13,472 nt of DNA, taken from positions 1 through 13,472 of the forward strand of contig JAISTY010000091.1 in the NCBI GenBank assembly GCA_031272375.1. Reading direction: 5' to 3'. Position 1 is the stretch's first letter; each line of letters begins with the position of its first letter. Source of the DNA: Opitutaceae bacterium (GTDB lineage Bacteria; Verrucomicrobiota; Verrucomicrobiia; Opitutales; Opitutaceae). This document shows, in pieces, positions 8,040 to 13,472 of the stretch. The translations under genes and the position numbers were made by a program. The notes beneath the pieces were generated by a model. The model was not told where the DNA came from, did no database searches, and worked only from the letters and a program-made list of their open reading frames with translations.

Positions 8040-8547
8040 TCATCTCCTGCGACCACGGCGGCTCCCAGGTGAGGTTCACGGAGGCGTCCGTCACGCCGGG
8101 CACGCACAGCACCTTGGCCTTCGCGTCCTCGGCGATCGCCGGCCCCATGCCGCAGCCGGGCGCCGTGAGCGTCATCGTCACAAGGACGCGGTGCCCGCCG
8201 CCGGCGTCGTCCTTCTCGATCTCCATCGAATAAACGAGGCCGAGGTCCACGATGTTCACGGGGATTTCGGGGTCGTAGACCTTTTTCAACTGGTCCCAGA
8301 TCGCGTCGGGGTTGGGGCTGCCGTCGGGCAGCGCGGGGGCGTGGATCTCCTCTGCGATGACTTTCTCGCCGAGCGCGTCGCCGTCCTTCCCGTCAACGCG
8401 GCAAAGGCCGTCGTCCGTCTGCACGGTGTAGCTGCCGCCGAGTTTCTGCCGGATGAAGACGCGCGTGCCGGCGGGCAGCGGCAGCTTGTCGCCCTGGGGG
8501 ATGCGTGTGGCGGTGACTTCGCGGGAGAGGAGGCGTTCGGTGTCCAT
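8002..8547 (-). CDS. sufT: SufT-like Fe-S cluster maturation protein (MIP18/DUF59 family)
   Basis: A 181-residue cytosolic protein. The C-terminal half is a MIP18/DUF59 domain with the signature DPEIPVNIVDLGLVY (92-106), TLTAPGCGMG (127-136, conserved Cys132) and a WEPPWSQEMISEEGR end (161-175). The N-terminal ~70 residues form the extra domain seen in SufT. Family members assist Fe-S cluster assembly or delivery; the exact client proteins are unknown here, and no other suf genes are in the window. The 3' end overlaps mrdA by 38 bases on the opposite strand. Because the 'SEE-R--LG' ending looks family-typical, this stop is probably the ancestral one and the mrdA tail the extended one. It is divergent from ubiE. 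Confidence 0.88.
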   Translation of the reverse strand: MDTERLLSREVTATRIPQGDKLPLPAGTRVFIRQKLGGSYTVQTDDGLCRVDGKDGDALGEKVIAEEIHAPALPDGSPNPDAIWDQLKKVYDPEIPVNIVDLGLVYSMEIEKDDAGGGHRVLVTMTLTAPGCGMGPAIAEDAKAKVLCVPGVTDASVNLTWEPPWSQEMISEEGRMILGLV

Positions 8548-8593
8548 GTGTGAGGTGTTTGTGCGCGCGCCCTTTTGGAAGGATGGTTCCGCC

Positions 8594-8599
8594 TGTCAA
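8594..8599 (-). promoter_or_regulatory. perfect -35 hexamer upstream of sufT
   Basis: On the minus strand TTGACA (within TTTGACAGG, the same nine bases as in front of mreB) lies 46 bases before the sufT ATG. The best -10 is CAAAAG after 16 bases, a poor match. This is suggestive only. Confidence 0.22.
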
Positions 8600-8669
8600 A
8601 CCGTCCCTCCGCCGCGTTCCCGCGTGAAAATGGCTTTCCCGCCCGCCGCGCGCGCCGTTCCTTTCCGCC

Positions 8670-9365
8670 ATGCCTGATCCCGACGCCGTCAACTCGCTCT
8701 TTTCCCGCATCGCGGGGCGCTACGATCTTGCCAACCGGCTGCTGTCCGGGGGCGTGGATGTTTTCTGGCGGCGGCGGCTTGTCGCGCTGGTCGGGAAGGG
8801 GCGGCCCGCCGACATCCTCGACTTGGCGACGGGGAGCGGCGATCTGGCGTTCGCGTTGTGCCGGGGGCTGCCGGGGGCGCGGGTGACCGGCGCGGATTTC
8901 TGCGAGCCGATGCTGGAGCGGGCGCGCGCCAAACAAGCAGCCGCCGCGCCGCGTTTCGACGCCGTCCGTTTCGAGCGGGCGGACGCGATGCGGCTGCCCT
9001 TTCCGGAGGCGTCCTTCGACGCGGTGACGATCGCCTTCGGGCTGCGCAACCTGGCGGATCGTCCGGCGGCACTGGCGGGGTTCCGGCGCGTCCTGCGTCC
9101 CGGCGGCTGCCTGTGCGTTCTCGAATTCTCACAGCCGCGCGCGTTTTTCCGTCCGTTTTATTATTTTTACCTCAAGCGCGTGCTGCCGCGGCTTGCGGCG
9201 TTTGTCACCGGCGACCGCGGGGCCTACGAGTATCTTGCGGGCAGCATCGAGGGGTATCCGGGGCACGAGGGGATTCGCGCCGAGCTGGCGGGCGCGGGCT
9301 TCCGTGACGTCCGGGTGTCGCGTCCGACGTTCGGCGTCGTGGCGATTCACCAGGCGTGGCGGTGA
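8670..9365 (+). CDS. ubiE: demethylmenaquinone/ubiquinone C-methyltransferase (UbiE/MenG)
   Basis: A 231-residue SAM-dependent methyltransferase that methylates the quinone ring in the last step(s) of menaquinone (or ubiquinone) synthesis. The UbiE signature YDLANRLLSGGVDVFWRR is at 18-35, SAM-binding DLATGSGDL at 51-59, FGLRNL at 123-128, RVLRPGG at 140-146, and LEFSQP at 151-156. Length is typical. The ATG at 8670 has no clear Shine-Dalgarno. It is divergent from sufT across 122 bases and ends 7 bases from the nrdD stop on the other strand. In an anaerobic organism the quinone is more likely menaquinone (menG), but that is inference from the neighbouring nrdD. Confidence 0.92.
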   Translation: MPDPDAVNSLFSRIAGRYDLANRLLSGGVDVFWRRRLVALVGKGRPADILDLATGSGDLAFALCRGLPGARVTGADFCEPMLERARAKQAAAAPRFDAVRFERADAMRLPFPEASFDAVTIAFGLRNLADRPAALAGFRRVLRPGGCLCVLEFSQPRAFFRPFYYFYLKRVLPRLAAFVTGDRGAYEYLAGSIEGYPGHEGIRAELAGAGFRDVRVSRPTFGVVAIHQAWR

Positions 9366-9372
9366 GGGGGCG

Positions 9373-11598
9373 TCAGGCGGCGGCGCAGACGGGGGTCTTG
9401 TAGGTTTTGCGGCGGGCGTATTCGGCCTGTTTGCCCTCGTTCCACTGCTGGACGGGGCGGAGGTAGCCGACGACGCGGGAGTAGATTTCGGAGGGGGCGC
9501 CGCAGCGGGGGCATTGGGCGTGCTCGCCGGAGAGGTAGCCGTGCTCGGGGCAGATGCTGAAGGTCGGCGTCAGCGAGAAATAGGGCAGCTTGTAGTTCCG
9601 GGCGATTTTGCGGACGAGGTTTTTGACGTTTTCGGGGTCGGCGACGCGTTCGCCGAGGAAGAGGTGGAGGACGGTGCCGCCGGTGTATTTGGTCTGGAGG
9701 TCGTCCTGGTGGTCGAGGGCCTCGAAGAGGTCGTCGGTGTGGTTGACGGGGAGGTGGGTGGAGTTGGTGTAGTAGGGTTTGGCGCCGGCGGGGAGGTCCT
9801 CCTCGTTGGCGGCGAGGGTGTCGGGGTGGAGTTCCTTGTCCTTTTTGGCGAGGCGGTAGGAGGTGCCTTCGGCGGGGGTGGCCTCGAGGTTGTAGTGGTT
9901 GCCGGTTTCGAGCTGGTAGGCGAGGAGGCGTTCGCGCATGTGGTCGAGGACGCGGAGGGCGAAGGCGCGCCCGTCGGGGGTGGCGATGCAGCCGTAGCCG
10001 ATGTTGGCGCAGGCCTCGTTCATTCCGACGAGGCCGATGGTGGAGAAGTGGTTTTTCCAGTAGGCGCCGTGGCGTTCCTTCATGTGGCGGAGGTAGTGGC
10101 TGGTATAGGGGTAGAGGCCGGCGGCGGTGAGGCGTTCGAGGAACTTGCGTTTGATTTCAAGGGAGTCGCGGGCGGTGTCCATGAGGCGGTCGAGGCGGTC
10201 GAGGAAGGCCTGCTCGCGGGCGGGCATGGGGGAGTCGGCGCCGGGGACGGCGGGGTTATCGTTGGCGGCGAGGCGGGCGGCGCGGGGGAGGTTGAGGGTG
10301 ACGACGCCGACGGAGCCGGTGAGGGGGTGGGCGCCGAAGAGGCCGCCGCCGCGTTTTTCGAGCTGGGTGTTGTCAATGCGGAGGCGGCAGCACATGGAGC
10401 GGGCGTCCTCGGGGCTCATGTCGGAGTTGATGAAGTTGGAGAAGTAGGGGATGCCGTAGCGTCCGGTCATTTCCCAGAGGCCTTTGAGGCCGGGGTTGTC
10501 CCAGTCGAAGTCGTGGGTGAGGTTAATGGTGGGGATGGGGAAGGTCATGACGCGGCCTTTGGCGTCGCCCTCGGTCATGATGTCGAAGAAGGCGCGGTTG
10601 AAGAGGTCCATTTCGGCCTGGAACTGGCCGTAGGTTTCGTCGCGGTATTCTCCGCCGTGGACGACGTGTTCGTCGGCCATGTGGCGGGGGCAGGTGAGGT
10701 CGAGGGTGACGTTGGTGAAGGGGGTTTGGAAGCCGACGCGTGTGGGGACGTTGATGTTGAAGATGAATTCCTGGAGGGCCTGGCGGACGGCGGTGTAGTC
10801 GAGGGCGTCGTAGCGGATGAAGGGTGCGAGGAGGGTGTCGAAGGAGGAGAAGGCCTGGGCACCGGCGGCCTCGCCCTGGAGGGTGTAGAAGAAGTTGATG
10901 ATTTGGCCGAGGGCGGTGCGGAGGTGTTTGGCGGGGCGGGATTCGATTTTGCCGGAGACGCCGCAGAAGCCCTGGCGGAGGAGGTCGTGGAGGTCCCAGC
11001 CGACGCAATAGACGGAGAGTTGGTTGAGGTCGTGGAGGTGGAGGTCGCCGGATTCGTGGGCGCGGCGGACTTCGGCGGGGTAGATGGCGGAGAGCCAGTA
11101 GTTTTTGGAGATGTTGGAGGAGAGGTAGTTGTTAAGGCCCTGGAGGGAGTAGGCCATGTTGCTGTTCTCGCGGACCTGCCAGTCGAGCTGCTTGAGGTAG
11201 CCGTCAATGAGGGCGACGTCCTGGCGGGAGGTGAGTTCGCGGAGGCGTGTGTGCTGGTCGCGATAGACGATGAAGGCCGTGGCGGTTGTGCGGACGGGGG
11301 AGTCGAGGAGGGTTTCCTCGATGATGTCCTGGATTTGCTCGACGGTGGGGACGGGGTCGGGGACGGTGGCGAGGAGGAGGTTGATGGCCTTGAGGGTGAG
11401 GCGTTGGGCGAGGGGCGGGTCGAACTCGCCGGTGGCGGAGCCGGCGCGGGAAAGGGCGCGGGTGATGTGGGCGGCGTCAAAGGGGACGAGGCGTCCGTCG
11501 CGTTTTCTGACCTGGGCGGGCAAAGAGGAGCCGGCGGCGCGGAGGTAGGCGGCAAGGTCCTGCGTGGGTGTCGGGATGTGGATGGCGGGAGTGGTCAT
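9373..11598 (-). CDS. nrdD: anaerobic ribonucleoside-triphosphate reductase (class III)
   Basis: A 741-residue glycyl-radical enzyme that reduces ribonucleoside triphosphates to deoxy forms without oxygen. An N-terminal ATP-cone (about 29-115, KRDGRLVPFD at 32-41) provides allosteric control. The catalytic barrel carries YCVGWDLHDLL (197-207) and MCCRLRID (402-409), which holds a conserved Cys pair. A zinc-binding site is formed by Cys683, His686, Cys696 and Cys699 (CPEH...CPRC). The radical glycine is G711 in RVVGYL (708-713). The ATG at 11598 is preferred over upstream frame extension (to 11943) because the extension is compositionally unlike protein and crosses the hairpin region. No Shine-Dalgarno is visible. 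Its activase gene nrdG, often adjacent, is not in the window. No NrdR box or cobalamin riboswitch was recognised upstream. Confidence 0.95.
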   Translation of the reverse strand: MTTPAIHIPTPTQDLAAYLRAAGSSLPAQVRKRDGRLVPFDAAHITRALSRAGSATGEFDPPLAQRLTLKAINLLLATVPDPVPTVEQIQDIIEETLLDSPVRTTATAFIVYRDQHTRLRELTSRQDVALIDGYLKQLDWQVRENSNMAYSLQGLNNYLSSNISKNYWLSAIYPAEVRRAHESGDLHLHDLNQLSVYCVGWDLHDLLRQGFCGVSGKIESRPAKHLRTALGQIINFFYTLQGEAAGAQAFSSFDTLLAPFIRYDALDYTAVRQALQEFIFNINVPTRVGFQTPFTNVTLDLTCPRHMADEHVVHGGEYRDETYGQFQAEMDLFNRAFFDIMTEGDAKGRVMTFPIPTINLTHDFDWDNPGLKGLWEMTGRYGIPYFSNFINSDMSPEDARSMCCRLRIDNTQLEKRGGGLFGAHPLTGSVGVVTLNLPRAARLAANDNPAVPGADSPMPAREQAFLDRLDRLMDTARDSLEIKRKFLERLTAAGLYPYTSHYLRHMKERHGAYWKNHFSTIGLVGMNEACANIGYGCIATPDGRAFALRVLDHMRERLLAYQLETGNHYNLEATPAEGTSYRLAKKDKELHPDTLAANEEDLPAGAKPYYTNSTHLPVNHTDDLFEALDHQDDLQTKYTGGTVLHLFLGERVADPENVKNLVRKIARNYKLPYFSLTPTFSICPEHGYLSGEHAQCPRCGAPSEIYSRVVGYLRPVQQWNEGKQAEYARRKTYKTPVCAAA

Positions 11599-11861
11599 GG
11601 TTGGAATTGGAAAAGTTGGACGGAAAAAAGGGTCGGGAGGGATGCGGCGGCTTGCGGGGGAATGAAACGATGGGCGGGGCGTGGCGCCCGGACTGGCGGA
11701 GGAAGGTGCGACGGTGGTGTGCGAAGCGAGGGAGTGTGATGGCGGTGGTGTCGCGGCGGGGCGCGGGCGGCTTTGCGGTTTGAGGCGCGAGGCGGCTGGG
11801 CGGCCCTGGAATTGGATGCGCAAGGTGGGTCGCGCGCCGGTGTCGTCAAGCGCGCTGTGAT

Positions 11862-11896
11862 AAAAAAATCCGGCTCTTTTTTGGGAGCGGATTTTT
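11862..11896 (-). terminator. intrinsic-terminator-like hairpin, possibly bidirectional
   Basis: AAAAATCCG (11864-11872) pairs with CGGATTTTT (11888-11896), and the inner CTC (11874-11876) pairs with GAG (11885-11887) with one bulged G, around an eight-base loop. Read on the minus strand the stem ends in a run of seven T, the form of a Rho-independent terminator; on the plus strand it ends in five T. It could stop transcription coming from tRNA-Ser (about 260 bases away) before nrdD. It stands out in otherwise very GC-rich DNA. Confidence 0.55.
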
Positions 11897-11983
11897 CCGG
11901 GACGGACGCAATGGGTTGGGGCCGCCGCCGGCGGAAGACACAAGGGATTGTGGGGCGCGGGTGTTTCCGAAGATGCGAAGGTT

Positions 11984-12011
11984 CACCACAGAGGCAGGGA
12001 GGGCACAGAGG
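11984..12011 (+). repeat. CACAGAGG short direct repeat
   Basis: CACAGAGG occurs at 11987-11994 and again at 12004-12011 (17 bases apart) within a CACCACAGAGGCAGG... context. Similar 'accacagagg...cacagagg' strings are familiar as dispersed intergenic repeats in several GC-rich bacterial groups. That resemblance is from memory and unverified. Confidence 0.45.
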
Positions 12012-12017
12012 GTTTTA

Positions 12018-12107
12018 CGGCGTTAGGGACAGGTAAAAAACGCGGCGTTAGGGACAGGTTAAAAGTGAAAGGTGGAGAACAGCAGGGGTGGCAGGGACCG
12101 GTTAACC
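12018..12107 (+). repeat. two exact and one degenerate short direct repeat
   Basis: CGGCGTTAGGGACAGGT occurs exactly at 12018-12034 and 12043-12059 (25-base period), each followed by an A-rich run. A weaker third copy, AGGGACCGGTTAA, starts at 12093 and matches AGGGACAGGTTAA (12050-12062) except for one base, ending in the palindrome GGTTAACC (12100-12107). The exact pair is seen directly. Belonging to a dispersed or REP-like family is inference. Confidence 0.6.
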
Positions 12108-12157
12108 TTTCCGTCCGACTTCGACACCATTTACGCGTCATGCGCCTTTGGCGGACG

Positions 12158-12247
12158 TGGCGGAGAGGGAGGGATTCGAACCCCCGGAACCGTTGCCGGC
12201 TCACCTGATTTCGAGTCAGGCGCGATCGACCACTCTGCCACCTCTCC
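12158..12247 (-). tRNA. tRNA-Ser (anticodon CGA)
   Basis: Read on the minus strand, a 7-bp acceptor stem pairs GGAGAGG (12247-12241) with CCTCTCC (12168-12162), followed by a discriminator G and an encoded CCA (12160-12158). The anticodon arm CCTGA-CTCGAAA-TCAGG gives anticodon CGA, reading UCG serine codons. A long variable arm and a GGTTCGAAT-type T arm complete a class II tRNA of 90 bases. It lies between tolC and nrdD, all on the minus strand. Confidence 0.96.
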
Positions 12248-12264
12248 GTGTCGCGGGTGAAAGA

Positions 12265-12281
12265 GCGCGCACAAAGCGCGC
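12265..12281. repeat. GC hairpin just upstream of tRNA-Ser
   Basis: GCGCGC (12265-12270) and GCGCGC (12276-12281) form a perfect 6-bp stem around ACAAA, 17 bases before the tRNA 5' end. It could help 5' processing or terminate tolC transcription, but it lacks a strong T run in the minus direction (CTCTTTC follows). The role is unknown. Confidence 0.35.
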
Positions 12282-12373
12282 GCCGCCGGAAGGCGTCAAT
12301 ATCCAAATCGGGGACGAGGGCGGGGCGGTGTGTTAATCTCCAACAGGCACTGATTTGTCAGAAGTCAGGCGCC

Positions 12374-13472
12374 TCACCAGGTTTCGCCCTCGCCCATGGC
12401 GCGGCGGAGATTGGCAAGGGCGGCGTTGTGGCTGTAGTTGGCTTGGACGGCGTTGTCGCGGGCGCGGGTGAGTTCCACACGCGATTGCAGGACATCCAAT
12501 TGCGTGGCGGAACCGGCGGCGTAGCGGGCGTCGGCAAGGCGGAGGGCCTCCTCGGCCTGGGCGACGACTTTTTGGGCGGCGTCGGCGAGTTCGGCGGCCT
12601 CCTGCAGGGCGGAGAGGGCGGTGCGGACCTCAACGTCAACGGCGAGGGCGGCCTCGCGGAGGGAGAGTTGGGCCTGGGCGAGTTGGGATTTGGCCTGGGC
12701 GACGCGTCCGGCGATGCGGCGTCCGTCAAAGATGGCCCAGCTGGCCTGGATGCCGGCGAGCCAGCCGTTGGAGGCGTAGGCGGGGCGGAAACTGTCGGAG
12801 GCGAGGTTTTTGCGGTATTGGTAGCCGCCAAAGAGACCGACCTGCGGACGGGCGGCGGCGTTTTCGGCGCTGATGGCGATGTCGCGCGCGGAGGCGATTT
12901 TTTCGAGGCGGAGGAGGTCGGGGCGCTTGGCGCGGGCGGCGGCAAGGGCGTCGGCCAGGGCGATTTTGACGGGGTGGTAGCCGAGGGCGCCGATGATTTG
13001 CGGCGGGGTGCCGGTGTTTTCGCAGCCGAGGGACTGGAGGAGGACGTCGAGGGCGATGCGGGCGTCGTTGCGGGCGGTGATGAGGGCGGGGCGGGCGTTG
13101 GCGAGGGCGACCTCGGCGCGGAGCACCTCGAAGTCGGAGACGGCGCCGGCTTTGCGGCGGCTGCGGACGGTCTGGAGCTGCTCCTCGTAGAGGGCGATGT
13201 TCTGCTCCTGGACGGCGACGCGATCGCGGGTGAGGAGGACATTGTAGAAACGGACGCGGACGTCGGTGAGGGCGGTGTTGACGGCGCCGCGGAGGTCGAG
13301 GAGGGCGGCGTCGCGGACGAGGCGTTGGGCGTCGAGGGCGGCGTCGAGTCCGCCGCCGGCGTAGAGGACCTGCGTGACGGAGAGGGCGGCGCCCCAGTCA
13401 TTGTTGGAGGAGGCGCCGGGGGAGGAGAGGTCGTTGGCGTGCTTGGAGTAGTTGGCGGAGAGGGAGGCGTTG
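12374..13472 (-). CDS. TolC-family outer membrane efflux protein (partial, N-terminus outside window)
   Basis: The frame is open from the stop at 12374-12376 to the right edge, giving 365 visible residues. A start at 13126 (GTG) would cut the protein in the middle of a family repeat, so the true start lies beyond the window. Both outer-membrane-efflux repeats are visible: a first with YAGGGLDAALDAQ, a long helical hairpin and VLRAEVALANAR, and a second with FDGRRIAGRVAQAKSQLAQAQ, RYAAGSATQLDVLQSRVELTRAR and the typical ending NYSHNAALANLRRAMG. Such proteins are trimeric outer-membrane channels for tripartite efflux pumps or type I secretion. The partner pump genes would be expected upstream, outside the window. 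Substrate cannot be inferred. No clear terminator follows. Confidence 0.92.
   Translation of the reverse strand, partial: NASLSANYSKHANDLSSPGASSNNDWGAALSVTQVLYAGGGLDAALDAQRLVRDAALLDLRGAVNTALTDVRVRFYNVLLTRDRVAVQEQNIALYEEQLQTVRSRRKAGAVSDFEVLRAEVALANARPALITARNDARIALDVLLQSLGCENTGTPPQIIGALGYHPVKIALADALAAARAKRPDLLRLEKIASARDIAISAENAAARPQVGLFGGYQYRKNLASDSFRPAYASNGWLAGIQASWAIFDGRRIAGRVAQAKSQLAQAQLSLREAALAVDVEVRTALSALQEAAELADAAQKVVAQAEEALRLADARYAAGSATQLDVLQSRVELTRARDNAVQANYSHNAALANLRRAMGEGETW

Larger units (their letters stand above)
11599..12157. other. intergenic region upstream of nrdD, no protein gene
   Basis: This 559-base stretch between nrdD and tRNA-Ser has only short open frames without protein-like composition. 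It contains, from left to right, a featureless G-rich part (11599-11860), an A/T-flanked hairpin (11862-11896), and short direct repeats (11984-12107). No nrdD promoter could be picked out with confidence; TTGACG on the minus strand at 11849-11844 has no acceptable -10 partner. Confidence 0.7.

Noticed and set aside
9193..11739. An 848-codon open frame on the plus strand antisense to nrdD
   Set aside because: It is low-complexity Gly/Val/Glu/Ala and lies opposite a complete NrdD; it is a by-product of C-ending codons in nrdD.
11602..11816. Ten-base direct repeat TGGAATTGGA at 11602-11611 and 11807-11816 upstream of nrdD
   Set aside because: It is too short, imperfectly extended and unpositioned to claim a regulator site; it does not resemble an NrdR box.
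11948..12336. Small plus-strand frames with 'GRDSNPRNRC', 'GGIRTPGTVAGSPDFESGAIDHSA' and 'EGFEPPEP...SSQARSTTLPP' like peptides
   Set aside because: These are the well-known spurious proteins produced by translating the antisense strand of a tRNA-Ser gene.
12158..13467. 15-base match TGGCGGAGAGGGAGG between the tRNA-Ser 3' end (12158-12172) and 13453-13467, as a possible attachment-site pair
   Set aside because: The second copy lies inside coding sequence of tolC where antisense G/A-rich strings are common, and no integrase or mobile-element genes lie between; probably compositional coincidence.
1..13472. CRISPR arrays, insertion sequences, phage or defence genes
   Set aside because: No regular repeat-spacer pattern, transposase, integrase or defence-type protein was seen on either strand.

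Overview
The window is a GC-rich (roughly 70% by eye) stretch of bacterial chromosome holding mostly housekeeping genes. The organism is probably Gram-negative: it has a TolC-type outer-membrane channel gene and a complete mreB-mreC-mreD-mrdA rod-shape cluster. Most starts lack a clear Shine-Dalgarno sequence, coding strands are rich in C-ending codons, and a glycyl-radical (anaerobic) ribonucleotide reductase is present. Together this fits a facultative or strict anaerobe, perhaps of the Verrucomicrobiota (Opitutales-like). That placement is a guess from general character, not from a database match.

Layout from left to right. A CNT-family nucleoside transporter (32-1288, +) meets thrC, threonine synthase (1326-2684, -), tail to tail. 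ung, uracil-DNA glycosylase (2748-3464, -), lies upstream of thrC on the same strand. A 179-base divergent gap separates ung from mreB (3644-4660, +). mreB is followed by mreC (4699-5532), mreD (5539-6075) and mrdA/PBP2 (6072-8039), tightly packed and very probably one transcript for the cell-elongation machinery. rodA, the usual partner of PBP2, is not in the window. mrdA runs 38 bases into the opposite-strand gene for a SufT-like Fe-S maturation protein (8002-8547, -). ubiE/menG, a quinone methyltransferase (8670-9365, +), is divergent from sufT and ends 7 bases from the end of nrdD (9373-11598, -), the anaerobic ribonucleotide reductase.

The largest stretch without a protein gene (11599-12157) holds a strong A/T-flanked hairpin and a small cluster of short direct repeats. 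It is followed by tRNA-Ser(CGA) with an encoded CCA end (12158-12247, -) and a TolC-family outer-membrane protein (12374 to the right edge, -) whose N-terminus lies outside the window.

I found no convincing undescribed system. The items most worth a second look are the antiparallel coding overlap of mrdA and sufT, the absence of terminator room at all three convergent junctions, a perfect 18-base palindrome directly after the mreB stop, possible leaderless promoters for thrC and ung, and the repeat cluster beside tRNA-Ser.
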